Positions 41,602-49,927 of a stretch of 52,331 nt of DNA are shown piece after piece. Position numbers and translations under genes: made by a program. Position 1 is the stretch's first letter. Every line of letters begins with the position of its first letter. The stretch comes from Paenibacillus sp. LHD-117 (lineage in GTDB: Bacteria > Bacillota > Bacilli > Paenibacillales > Paenibacillaceae). The notes beneath the pieces were generated by a model that was not told where the DNA came from, searched no databases, and was given only the letters and a program-made list of their open reading frames with translations. The stretch spans positions 1 through 52,331 of the forward strand of contig NZ_JAVFVT010000049.1 in assembly GCF_030929555.1 (NCBI RefSeq), in the 5' to 3' direction.

Positions 41602-41772
41602 ACGTTCGCCTCCTTTCTATACTTATGATAGCATATATAGGAGGTCAAGAACATTTAAAAAATCATTCAGGCTAGCGCCTGACGCACATTCCTCCCCCAC
41701 TTGGAGAAGTGGGAGTATCCTGTGCGATTTTGATGAATAACCAACTACGAACCTTTGAAAGGATGTTACGAA

Positions 41773-42234
41773 ATGACAACAAAAACCCTAACTACATCCA
41801 AAACCGTCCAACAACATTTGAACCGCCAAATCGCCAACTGGAGCGTCCTGTACATCAAGCTCCACAACTACCACTGGTATGTTAAAGGCACCCAATTTTT
41901 CACGCTGCACGCCAAATTCCAAGAGTTCTACGAAGAAGCCGCGCTTCACGTCGACGAAATCGCGGAGCGCCTGCTCGCGGTGAATGGACAGCCGATCGCG
42001 AAGATGAGCGATTATCTGGAGGAATCCAGCATCAAGGAAGCCGCAGGCAAGGAAACGGCCGAGCAGATGGTCGATCAGCTGGTCAAGGACTTCACTGCCA
42101 TTATCGGAGAACTGAAGGAAGGCATGCAGGCCGCGCAAGAGGCGGATGACGAAACGACCGCCGACATGCTGCTCGCCATCCACTCGACGCTGGAGAAACA
42201 TGTCTGGATGCTGAACGCGTTCAACGGAAGATAA
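41773..42234 (+). CDS. dps: Dps-family DNA-binding ferritin-like protein
   Basis: About 153 aa. Dps dodecamers oxidise and store iron using peroxide and protect DNA in starvation. Inter-subunit ferroxidase residues are visible: His in LHNYHWYVKG, His in AALHVDEIAERLL with the following Asp/Glu. ATG at 41773 follows AAAGGA by 9 nt; an ATG-like start at 41755 lacks a site. No promoter is obvious within the 57 bp between the TnpB element and the gene, so the original promoter may have been displaced. Confidence 0.9.
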   Translation: MTTKTLTTSKTVQQHLNRQIANWSVLYIKLHNYHWYVKGTQFFTLHAKFQEFYEEAALHVDEIAERLLAVNGQPIAKMSDYLEESSIKEAAGKETAEQMVDQLVKDFTAIIGELKEGMQAAQEADDETTADMLLAIHSTLEKHVWMLNAFNGR

Positions 42235-42271
42235 GTCGGCGCGATTCATTCTCCATCAGCACGATCCCATC

Positions 42272-42310
42272 GCAAAAAACCGGAAGCCATTATCGCTCCG
42301 GTTTTTTTGC
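42272..42310. terminator. Bidirectional terminator between dps and the FAH gene
   Basis: GCAAAAAACCGGA and TCCGGTTTTTTTGC pair around 12 nt, with A- and T-runs on the two sides. It serves dps (plus) and the FAH-family gene (minus). Confidence 0.9.
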
Positions 42311-42332
42311 GTGTTTATTCAGCTTTCCGAGC

Positions 42333-42983
42333 TTATTGGTTCAGCGTTACCGTACATTCGCCGAGCTTTTCTTCGCCCCAGAACGCTTGCAGCTTGTCTC
42401 CTTCGCGGAGAGCCGCGACGCCGGCCGGCGTGCCCGTGAAAATAAGATCGCCCGCGCCGAGTCCGTAGTTCGCTTCGATGTGTCGTACCAGCTCCGATAC
42501 GCCAAAAATCATATCCTTCGCGCAGCCTCGCTGAGCGACCTCTTCGCCGCGAAGAAGCGTAAACTCCTGCTCCGCCAGCGCGGCTTCGCCGGGATACGCC
42601 ATCAAGCGGCCCAACGGCGCGGATGCTTTGAACCCTTTGGCCTCCAGCCAAGGCTGTCCTTTGGCCTTCAGCTTCGATTGCACATCGCGAAGCGTCAAGT
42701 CAAGGCCGAGCGTCATGGCGTCGATACAGTCGTCAGCCGGCGCTCCCGGCTTATAACCTTCACCGATGCGAAGCACGATTTCGAGCTCGAAATGCACTTC
42801 GCCCGCGCTGCCCGGAAGCTCGACCGTGCCGCCGTCCATCCCCGCAACGGAGTGGCTTGGCTTCATGAAGACGAGCGGCGATTCCGGCACCTCATTGCCT
42901 AGCTCCAGCGCATGGAGCTTATAGTTGCGTCCAATGCAATAAATGTTTTTGATCTCTTTCGGTTCTACTCCGATTGTGCTCAT
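42333..42983 (-). CDS. Fumarylacetoacetate hydrolase family protein
   Basis: Product of 216 aa. The FAH fold is shown by IYCIGRNYKLHALELGNEVP, the metal-binding Glu pair in EVHFELEIVLRIG, DLTLRDVQ and GDLIFTGTPAGV. Members of this short form act as oxaloacetate decarboxylase/tautomerase, acylpyruvase or dione hydrolase. ATG at 42983 follows AAGGAGG by 9 nt. It lies 38 bp after the ABC-F gene on the same strand and is probably co-transcribed. The substrate is not determinable here; fumC nearby fits a link to C4 acids but is on another transcript. Confidence 0.85.
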   Translation of the reverse strand: MSTIGVEPKEIKNIYCIGRNYKLHALELGNEVPESPLVFMKPSHSVAGMDGGTVELPGSAGEVHFELEIVLRIGEGYKPGAPADDCIDAMTLGLDLTLRDVQSKLKAKGQPWLEAKGFKASAPLGRLMAYPGEAALAEQEFTLLRGEEVAQRGCAKDMIFGVSELVRHIEANYGLGAGDLIFTGTPAGVAALREGDKLQAFWGEEKLGECTVTLNQ

Positions 42984-43021
42984 TGCAAGTGGCCTCCTTG
43001 ATGGGATTGTATCTGCGGGTT

Positions 43022-44998
43022 TTAACCTTTCTTCTGCGCGGCGATTTCTTCCGCCAACAGGTTCAGCTCCGTCCAGCGCTCCATCAGCTCTTCGAGCTTC
43101 TGCTCCAGCCGCTGCTGCTCCGCCGCCAGCTCCTGCAGCTTGGCCGAATCGCTGCTCGCCGCGTCCATCGCTTCCGCTACGGCCGTAAGCTCCTCTTCCG
43201 CCAAGGCGATCCAGCCGTCGATCTGCTCGTAGTCCTTCTGGTCTTTGTAAGACATCTTGAGCGCGCGTTCCTTGCCCGGCTGCCGATCGCCGACGGATTC
43301 GGGTTTCCCGGCGCCCGCGTTAGCCGCCGGAGAGCCCTTCGAGCTTCCTGCAGAAGACGATTGCCCGCCTCCCGCATTCGAAGCTTTATCGCCGGCCGCG
43401 CGTTTCTCCGCGTATTCCTGATACTCCGAGTAGTTGCCCGTATGCTGCGTGATGACGCCGTTTCCTTCGAAAGCAATGATTTTGTCCACCGTGCGGTCCA
43501 AGAAATAACGATCATGGGAAACGACAAAAACGACACCCGGGAAGTCGTCAAGATAATCTTCCAACACGGTTAGCGTCGCGATATCCAGGTCGTTCGTCGG
43601 CTCGTCGAGGAGCAGGACGTTCGGCGCGTTCATGAGCACCCTCAGCAGCTGCAAGCGGCGCTTCTCCCCGCCCGACAGCTTCGCGATCGGCGACCATTGC
43701 ATGGCCGGAGGGAACAGGAACCGCTCCAGCATCTGTCCCGCGGAAATCGTCGTGCCGTCGGCGGTTTTCACTTGCTCCGCGTCTTCGCGGATGTACTCGA
43801 TCACACGCAGCGTCTCGTCCATCTCTTCGCGCTCCTGCGAGAACCAGCCCAGCTTCACCGTCGTTCCCAGCTCCACCGAACCTTCGTCCGGCTCGATCTT
43901 GCCGGCGATGATCCGCAGCAGCGTCGATTTGCCGCTTCCGTTGCGTCCGACGATGCCGACGCGATCCTCCGGCACGGCGATGTAGCTGAAGCCGGAGAAG
44001 AGCTTGCGATCGCCGTAGCTTTTGCCTACGCCCTCCGCCTCCATGATCTTCTTGCCCAGCCGCGAGGACGCGACGGACAGTTCCAGCTTGCCGTCCGCAG
44101 CCTTCGGCCCTGCGTCCTTAAGCGCCTCGAACCGGTCGATCCGCGCCTTCTGCTTCGTCGTTCTTGCCTTCGCACCGCGCCGGATCCAGGCTAGCTCGTT
44201 GCGCAGCAGGTTTTGCCGCTTCGCTTCCGATGCCGCTTCCCGCTCCTCCCGCTCCAGCTTCAGCTCCAGAAACCGGCTGTAATTGGCCTGGTAGAAATGC
44301 GCCTGCCCGCGATCCAGCTCGATGACCCGGTTGCTGACCCGGTCGAGGAAATACCGGTCATGCGTGATCATCAGCAGCGCCCCGCGCCGCTTCTGCAGCA
44401 TGCCTTCGAGCCAGGCTACGGATTCGTTGTCGATATGGTTCGTAGGCTCGTCCAGAATGAGCACGTCGGACGGCAGCAGGAGCGCCGCCGCCATGGCCAC
44501 ACGCTTGCGCTGGCCGCCCGACAACGTCTCGACCTTCGCGCCATGGTCTTGGATGCCGAGCTTGGACAGCGCCGTCTTCGCTTCGTTCTCGAGTCCCCAC
44601 GCATCCAGCTCGTCCATCCGCGCGTTCGCCGCGATCAATTCCTGCTGCAGCTTCTCGCTGCCGGGATTCAGCTCCATCGCTCCCATCGCCGCAGCGTAAG
44701 CTTGAACGGCGCGCAGCTGCGGGGAATCCCCGCCGAGCACATGCTCGAGTGCCGTTTCGTTCGGTGCGAATACGGGATCCTGCGACAACATCCGGACGAT
44801 GACCCTGCCGCCGACCGACACCGAACCGGAGTCCGGCTGGTCGATGCCGGCAATGACCTTCAGAAACGTCGACTTGCCCGTGCCGTTAACGCCGATGATG
44901 CCGATTTTGTCCCCGTCCTCGACGCCGAACGTGACGTCTTCGAACAGCAGCTTCTCGCCGTAGCTCTTCGTTATATGTTCAACCGATAGTAAATGCAT
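43022..44998 (-). CDS. ABC-F family ATPase (ribosome-associated, Uup/YfmR type)
   Basis: About 658 aa without membrane helices. Two ATP-binding cassettes: Walker A GVNGTGKST and GRNGSGKST, signatures LSGGQRKRVAMA and LSGGEKRRLQLL, Walker B LILDEPTNHID and LLLDEPTNDLD. A charged linker and a C-terminal coiled coil (EQIDGWIALAEEELTAVAEA onward), as in Uup, follow a Ser/Gly-rich hinge. Such proteins bind the ribosomal E site and relieve stalled elongation; some give antibiotic resistance. I prefer ATG at 44998. The ribosome site is weak, and the GTG at 45010 is the alternative. Confidence 0.9.
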   Translation of the reverse strand: MHLLSVEHITKSYGEKLLFEDVTFGVEDGDKIGIIGVNGTGKSTFLKVIAGIDQPDSGSVSVGGRVIVRMLSQDPVFAPNETALEHVLGGDSPQLRAVQAYAAAMGAMELNPGSEKLQQELIAANARMDELDAWGLENEAKTALSKLGIQDHGAKVETLSGGQRKRVAMAAALLLPSDVLILDEPTNHIDNESVAWLEGMLQKRRGALLMITHDRYFLDRVSNRVIELDRGQAHFYQANYSRFLELKLEREEREAASEAKRQNLLRNELAWIRRGAKARTTKQKARIDRFEALKDAGPKAADGKLELSVASSRLGKKIMEAEGVGKSYGDRKLFSGFSYIAVPEDRVGIVGRNGSGKSTLLRIIAGKIEPDEGSVELGTTVKLGWFSQEREEMDETLRVIEYIREDAEQVKTADGTTISAGQMLERFLFPPAMQWSPIAKLSGGEKRRLQLLRVLMNAPNVLLLDEPTNDLDIATLTVLEDYLDDFPGVVFVVSHDRYFLDRTVDKIIAFEGNGVITQHTGNYSEYQEYAEKRAAGDKASNAGGGQSSSAGSSKGSPAANAGAGKPESVGDRQPGKERALKMSYKDQKDYEQIDGWIALAEEELTAVAEAMDAASSDSAKLQELAAEQQRLEQKLEELMERWTELNLLAEEIAAQKKG

Positions 44999-45086
44999 GT
45001 CCAAACCCACTTTTTGTTTAGTTATGAAACAATGAAACCATATGTATCATACCATAACCGAAAGTTCCCACGCATCGTGCGGATAC

Positions 45087-45120
45087 GAAAAAAAAGCCAG
45101 CCAAGCCGCAAGCGGCTGGC
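45087..45120 (-). terminator. Terminator of fumC
   Basis: On the minus strand GCCAGCC and GGCTGGC form the outer stem with an inner GC/TTGC pairing, followed by eight T. Confidence 0.85.
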
Positions 45121-45141
45121 AGGCTTCCCTATGGAACGCGA

Positions 45142-46527
45142 TTAACGTTTGCCGATCATGTTCTCCGGACGAACGAACTCGTCGAATTGCTCCGAAGTCA
45201 GGAGGCCGCTCGCGATCGCGGATTCCTTGAGCGTCAGTCCTTTTTTGTGCGCGTTCTTGGCGATTGCCGCCGCATTCTCGTAACCGATATGCGGGTTCAG
45301 CGCCGTCACGAGCATCAGCGATTGATCGAGGTTGCGCTTGATCACTTCTTCGTTCGGCTCGATGCCGACCGCGCAGTTGTCGTTGAACGAAATCATCGAA
45401 TCGGACATAAGCGCCACGGATTGGATGAAATTATACAGAATAACCGGCTTGAACACGTTCAGCTCGAAGTTGCCTTGGCTTGCCGCCATGCCGATGGCAG
45501 CATCGTTGCCGATAACCTGGCAGACCGCCATCGTCATCGCTTCGCTCTGCGTCGGGTTCACTTTGCCCGGCATGATGGAGCTGCCCGGCTCGTTCTCCGG
45601 AATGGAAATTTCGCCGATTCCGCAGCGAGGACCGCTTGCCAGCCATCTAACGTCGTTCGCGATCTTCATCAGATTCGCCGCGAGCGCCTTGATCGCGCCG
45701 TGTGTGTAGACCATTTGGTCATGGCTGGTCAGGGAATGGAACTTATTGCGCGCCGTGACGAACGTCTTGCCTGTCAGCGCCGTTACTTCTTCCGCAACCG
45801 CAACTGCGTAGTCCGGGTGAGCGTTCAGGCCCGTACCGACCGCCGTTCCGCCGAGCGCCAGCTCGCGCATCGTGTCCACGCTTTGGACGAGCATCGCGCG
45901 CGTGTTGTCCAGCATCGAGTACCAGCCGCTGATCTCTTGGCCGAACGTAATCGGCGTTGCGTCCTGGAGATGGGTGCGTCCGATCTTCACCAGGTCGTTA
46001 AATTTCTCCGCTTTCGCGCGGAGCGTGCCGTTCAGCACGTCAAGCGACGGAATCAAACGATCCTCGACCGCGATGACGCCCGCGATGTGCATGGCCGCAG
46101 GGAACGTGTCGTTCGAGCTTTGCGAACGGTTCACGTCGTCGTTCGGATGGACGCGCGTCGCGCTTCCACGGGCTTCGAGAATTTGGTTCGCGCGGCGGGC
46201 AACCACTTCGTTGACGTTCATGTTGGTCTGCGTGCCGCTTCCCGTCTGCCAGACGACGAGCGGGAACTCCGCGTCCCACTTGCCGCTTAGTATTTCGTCG
46301 ACCGCTTCACCGATCACGACGGCTTTCTCTTCGTCCAGCACGCCTAACTTGCGGTTCGCGAACGCGGAAGCTTTCTTCACGATCGCCATCGCATATACGA
46401 CTTCGATCGGCATTCTTTCGCCGCTAATTTTGAAGTTCTGCAAGCTGCGCTGCGTCTGCGCGCCCCATAGCTTATCCGCAGGAACCTTGATTTCACCCAT
46501 CGTGTCCTTCTCAATCCGGTAATCCAT
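45142..46527 (-). CDS. fumC: Fumarate hydratase, class II
   Basis: Product of 461 aa, the usual length. It interconverts fumarate and malate in the TCA cycle in the cytoplasm, without an iron-sulfur cluster. The start (RIEKDTMGEIKVPADKLWGA), TGSGTQTNMNVNEV, NRSQSSNDTFP and the signature GSSIMPGKVNPTQSEA with the catalytic Ser are diagnostic and separate it from aspartase. ATG at 46527 follows AAAGGAG by 10 nt. A single-gene transcript is likely, given the terminator downstream. Confidence 0.95.
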   Translation of the reverse strand: MDYRIEKDTMGEIKVPADKLWGAQTQRSLQNFKISGERMPIEVVYAMAIVKKASAFANRKLGVLDEEKAVVIGEAVDEILSGKWDAEFPLVVWQTGSGTQTNMNVNEVVARRANQILEARGSATRVHPNDDVNRSQSSNDTFPAAMHIAGVIAVEDRLIPSLDVLNGTLRAKAEKFNDLVKIGRTHLQDATPITFGQEISGWYSMLDNTRAMLVQSVDTMRELALGGTAVGTGLNAHPDYAVAVAEEVTALTGKTFVTARNKFHSLTSHDQMVYTHGAIKALAANLMKIANDVRWLASGPRCGIGEISIPENEPGSSIMPGKVNPTQSEAMTMAVCQVIGNDAAIGMAASQGNFELNVFKPVILYNFIQSVALMSDSMISFNDNCAVGIEPNEEVIKRNLDQSLMLVTALNPHIGYENAAAIAKNAHKKGLTLKESAIASGLLTSEQFDEFVRPENMIGKR

Positions 46528-46693
46528 TAAGTAACGACTCCTTTACGCTTGAATTAGTCCTTCTTACAGAAGCTGATAACCTCATTCATTTATAACGCTA
46601 ATCGCCCGTAGAAGCAAGCCGAACCAAGGCAAACCGGACAGAGCTTTGAGCAAGGCGAAACGGCTGTCGCCGTCCTATCGTGGGGCAGAATTC

Positions 46694-46730
46694 AAAAAAA
46701 AGCCCGCTGAAGCCAAAAGCTTCGCGGGCG
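46694..46730 (-). terminator. Terminator of the KDPG aldolase gene
   Basis: On the minus strand GCCCGCGAAGC and GCTTCAGCGGGC pair around TTTTG with one unpaired base, followed by eight T. Confidence 0.85.
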
Positions 46731-46760
46731 CTTTCATCCGGCAGTCGAAATTGCCGTGGA

Positions 46761-47432
46761 TTACAGCCCTTTCGCTTCCTTGTAAGCGGCGACGTAAGCG
46801 GCGGCCTTCTGCTCGATGATCGAGAAGTCGCCGGTCTTGACTGCTTCCTTCGTCAGATCGGAGCCGATGCCTACGGCAACCGCGCCAGCTTTGATCCAAT
46901 CCTTCAGGTTGTCGAGCGACACGCCGCCCGTCGGCATGATGTTCGCTTGCGGCAACGGACCTTTGATCGACGGGATCACGCTCGGGGAATACAGATTGCC
47001 CGGGAACAGCTTCACCACGTCCACTCCCAGCTCGAGCGCGTTCTGAATTTCCTGGATCGTCATCGTGCCCGGCATGATCGGCACCGCATAACGGTTGCAG
47101 AGCTTGATCGTGTCCGGATTAAGCGCCGGAGCCACCACGTATTCGGCTCCCGCGAGAATGGCCGCGCGCGCCGTCTCGGGATCGAGCACCGTTCCTACGC
47201 CGATGACCGCAAAATTATCCGCTTCCGGAGAGACGTCGCTCGAATATTCCTTGGACAGCTGTTCGATTGCGCGAAGCGCAAACGGAACTGTCATCGTAAT
47301 TTCAATCGCCTTGATGCCGCCTTTGATGGCGCGCCTGGCCATCTCCGCCACTTCTTCGGCCGAATCGGCTCGGAGCACGGCTACGACGCCGGCATCCGTC
47401 AATTGGCCCAACACTTTTAGCTTCTTTAACAC
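46761..47432 (-). CDS. eda: KDPG/KHG aldolase
   Basis: Product of 223 aa. It cleaves 2-keto-3-deoxy-6-phosphogluconate to pyruvate and glyceraldehyde-3-phosphate, and often 4-hydroxy-2-oxoglutarate. The class I barrel shows VVAVLRADSAEEV, the Glu in IKAIEITMTVP, VGTVLDPE and the Schiff-base Lys in VVKLFPGN, followed by IMPTGGVSLDN. GTG at 47432 follows GGGGAGAGGG. The kinase that makes its substrate is not next to it, so it may serve hexuronate or Entner-Doudoroff flow encoded elsewhere. Dabb gene 100 bp upstream may share the transcript. Confidence 0.9.
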   Translation of the reverse strand: MLKKLKVLGQLTDAGVVAVLRADSAEEVAEMARRAIKGGIKAIEITMTVPFALRAIEQLSKEYSSDVSPEADNFAVIGVGTVLDPETARAAILAGAEYVVAPALNPDTIKLCNRYAVPIMPGTMTIQEIQNALELGVDVVKLFPGNLYSPSVIPSIKGPLPQANIMPTGGVSLDNLKDWIKAGAVAVGIGSDLTKEAVKTGDFSIIEQKAAAYVAAYKEAKGL

Positions 47433-47533
47433 GGTAGACCCTCTCCCCTTTTCGTACGTCTTTGTTCGAAAATGTTCGATTTCTCTAGCGCCATTATAAA
47501 GCTATTCCGCCGATCCGGCAACCGGAAATGACG

Positions 47534-47842
47534 TTAATTTTTGTAGTCGATCTCCAGGAACGACGCGACTTCCTTCTGCCAGCGCTCGGCCACAAACGCC
47601 TCGTGCAGCAGATGGACGTTGTAAGCGTCGTATTCCTCTTGGTTGCCGAATTCCATCGCGAAGCCGAAATCGTAATCGTTTTTGGCGCTGACCTGCTTGT
47701 ACACTTTAAAATTTTTCACGACGGGGATCGAAGTCAGGATGCGTTCGCCGTCCTCTAGGAATCGGCGCTCCTCCTCGGATCCTTTCTCGTGCTTCAGGGT
47801 AAAAATGACGGAATGCAAAATCCAGCCGTTTGCCTCGCTCAT
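47534..47842 (-). CDS. Dabb-family (stress-responsive alpha/beta barrel) protein
   Basis: About 102 aa. The start ILHSVIFTLKHEKGSEEE with its conserved His, the segment KNFKVYKQVSAKNDYDFG and the end LHEAFVAERWQKEV are typical of Dabb domain proteins, which form dimeric ferredoxin-like barrels. ATG at 47842 follows AAAGGAG by 9 nt; the ATG at 47851 is too close to that site. Functions in the family vary from stress response to ring cyclisation, so no specific role is assigned. Confidence 0.85.
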   Translation of the reverse strand: MSEANGWILHSVIFTLKHEKGSEEERRFLEDGERILTSIPVVKNFKVYKQVSAKNDYDFGFAMEFGNQEEYDAYNVHLLHEAFVAERWQKEVASFLEIDYKN

Positions 47843-48027
47843 GATCTCCATCTCCTTTGTTCCCGCTCTTGGTTAAAGAGTTTAAGCTTCCATTCCACCT
47901 TATCATATGCCGCTTCGGCTTGCATAGGCGAACAGACATCCTTTGCGTTTGGCAGATTGCGCTATCCAGCGTCTTCCAGCATTGGTTATACTAATAGATA
48001 AAGAATGACCTTTCGGAGGGGAAAACC

Positions 48028-49143
48028 GTGTCCACGAATCGATTAAGCCAAAAAGAGTTAAACCGTGCCTTGCTCGAACGCCAAATGCTGCTGGAGCGCT
48101 CCGGCCTCAACCCGCTCGACGCGATCGAACGGCTCGCCGGACTTCAATCACAGGCGCCGATGCCGCCTTACTACGCACTATGGAGCAGGCTTCGCGACTT
48201 CAAGCCCGAGCAATTGTCAGAGCTGCTTCTTGGCAGGCAAGTCGCGCGGATCGCGCTTATGCGATCCACGATCCATCTCGTGTCCGCGCACGACTGCCTC
48301 CTCTTCCGCCCCGTCCTCCAGCCGGTACTGGAGCGCTCGCTGATGGGGACTTACAAGCGGGACTTATCCGGCGTGGATTTGGAGCTTCTGTTAGCCGAAG
48401 CTCGAACAAGGTTGGCCGAGCAGCCCCAAACGTTCGAAGAGCTTGGCAAACATCTTTTGGCAAAGTGGCCTGCAAGCAGCGTCAACGCTTTGTCCGGCGC
48501 GGTGCGCTGCCTTATCCCGTTAGTCCAGCTTCCCCCGCGGGGCGTGTGGGGACAAAGCGGCGGCGCCATTCATGCTCCGGTCGATGAATGGCTCGGCAGG
48601 CCGCTCGTGCAAGCGGATGAACAAGATTTACTCGAGCTGGCCAGGCGTTATTTGCGCGTCTTCGGCCCTGCGTCGGCGAAGGATATGGGCGTTTGGTCCG
48701 GTCTTACGAAGCTCGGGACCGTCTTCGCCAGGCTGCGCCCGGAACTGCGCGCGTATCGGGACGAAGCCGGGCAGGAGCTATTCGACTTAGCGGACATGCC
48801 GCTCCCTCCGGGCGACGCGCCTGCGCCGGCGAGGTTTCTGTCCGAGTTCGACAACATGTTGCTCTCCTTCCATGATCGCAGCCGGATTATGGCTCCCGAA
48901 TACAAGCCGCTCGTGTTCACGATCAATGGAATCATCAAGTCGACGTTTCTTGTGGACGGTTTCGTGCAGGGCCTTTGGAACATCGAAACTTCCAAGAAGT
49001 CGGCCGTCCTTCGCCTTCGGCCATTCCGCTCTTTGGCTGTGAGAGACCGCGAATCTTTGGAGGAAGAAGGGCTCCGCTTGCTTACATTCGCTGAACCCGG
49101 GCTTGATCACTCGATCGTTTGGGAACCAGCAATCGGATCATGA
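48028..49143 (+). CDS. Winged-helix HTH_42 (AlkZ/YcaQ-type) protein, possible DNA glycosylase
   Basis: Product of 371 aa. It belongs to the HTH_42 superfamily: LLERSGLNPLDAIERLAGLQ, VARIALMRSTIHLVSAHD and GRPLVQADEQDLLELARRYL are family blocks of tandem winged helices. Streptomyces AlkZ unhooks DNA interstrand crosslinks using a Q-x-Q motif; here LQSQAP near residue 42 offers Gln-Ser-Gln at that place. GTG at 48028 follows GGAGG. I infer a base-excision glycosylase for bulky alkyl lesions. It stands alone, upstream of a methyltransferase gene on the same strand. Confidence 0.75.
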   Translation: MSTNRLSQKELNRALLERQMLLERSGLNPLDAIERLAGLQSQAPMPPYYALWSRLRDFKPEQLSELLLGRQVARIALMRSTIHLVSAHDCLLFRPVLQPVLERSLMGTYKRDLSGVDLELLLAEARTRLAEQPQTFEELGKHLLAKWPASSVNALSGAVRCLIPLVQLPPRGVWGQSGGAIHAPVDEWLGRPLVQADEQDLLELARRYLRVFGPASAKDMGVWSGLTKLGTVFARLRPELRAYRDEAGQELFDLADMPLPPGDAPAPARFLSEFDNMLLSFHDRSRIMAPEYKPLVFTINGIIKSTFLVDGFVQGLWNIETSKKSAVLRLRPFRSLAVRDRESLEEEGLRLLTFAEPGLDHSIVWEPAIGS

Positions 49144-49252
49144 CCTTGACCTCGCATTTCATAGTTTTAACCTATTAAAGATATAAGTTTTATATATTTC
49201 CGCAGGTTTAGCGTTAAGGATATGATTGGAGAAACCAAAGGAGGGATTCTCG

Positions 49253-49927
49253 ATGGAGAACACGATCAAGAAACAATTCGATGAAGCGGCGCGGCGTTAC
49301 GACGAGGAACGTAGAGGTCTAATTCCTTGTTTCGACGACTTCTACGGTTCCGCCGTCGCATGGACCGAGATCGAAGGCGCGAAGCCAGTCATCCTCGATC
49401 TGGGGGCGGGCACCGGACTGCTCACCTCCATGCTGCTGGATAAGTTTCCGGAGGCGTCGCTTACGTTAATCGACTTTAGTGAGGAAATGTTGGATCGAGC
49501 GCGCGCGAGGTTCGCGGGCCGCGATGGAATCCGCTTCGTAACCGCTGATTATACGGCGTTCGAATTCGAAAGCAAGTTCGATGCCGTCGTCTCTTCCCTA
49601 TCGATCCACCATTTGGAGCATGAGCAGAAGCGGGAATTATTCCGCCGCGTTCGGGAGCTGCTAAGCCCGGGCGGCGTGTTCGTCAACGCGGATCAATCCG
49701 CGGGCGACACGCCCGAGATTGACCGCAAGTACGGCGAACTGTGGGAGCAGGCGATCTCGCGAAGCGGCTTAACGCAAGCCGCCATCGGTGCGTCGAAGGC
49801 GCGCAGGGCGCTCGATAAGAACGCGTCGCTATCCGACCAGCTGTCATGGCTTCGCGAAGCCGGGTTCGCCTCCGTCGACTGCGTGTACAAGTATAACGAA
49901 TTTACCGTTTACATGGCGCGGGCTTAG
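49253..49927 (+). CDS. Class I SAM-dependent methyltransferase
   Basis: About 224 aa. The SAM-binding motif I reads VILDLGAGTGLLTSML, motif II LTLIDFSEEMLDRAR, and motif post-I to III FDAVVSSLSIHHLEHEQK. It resembles small-molecule or biosynthetic methyltransferases of the UbiE/Tam type. ATG at 49253 follows AAAGGAGGG; the frame's earlier TTG is unsupported. Its stop codon overlaps the stop of the convergent exporter by 4 bp. The acceptor is unknown. Confidence 0.85.
   Translation: MENTIKKQFDEAARRYDEERRGLIPCFDDFYGSAVAWTEIEGAKPVILDLGAGTGLLTSMLLDKFPEASLTLIDFSEEMLDRARARFAGRDGIRFVTADYTAFEFESKFDAVVSSLSIHHLEHEQKRELFRRVRELLSPGGVFVNADQSAGDTPEIDRKYGELWEQAISRSGLTQAAIGASKARRALDKNASLSDQLSWLREAGFASVDCVYKYNEFTVYMARA

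Larger units (their letters stand above)
40310..41715 (-). mobile_element. Solitary TnpB (IS200/IS605-group) element
   Basis: The element contains tnpB and no tnpA. Both ends carry a subterminal hairpin built on CTCCCACT...AGTGGGAG: one at 40323-40352 (right end) and one at about 41690-41713 (left end, CTCCCACTTCTCCAAGTGGGGGAG on the minus strand). Similar terminal stems mark IS200/IS605-type ends. Exact ends and the target motif cannot be fixed without an empty site. Lacking TnpA it can move only if a partner acts in trans. Confidence 0.7.
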
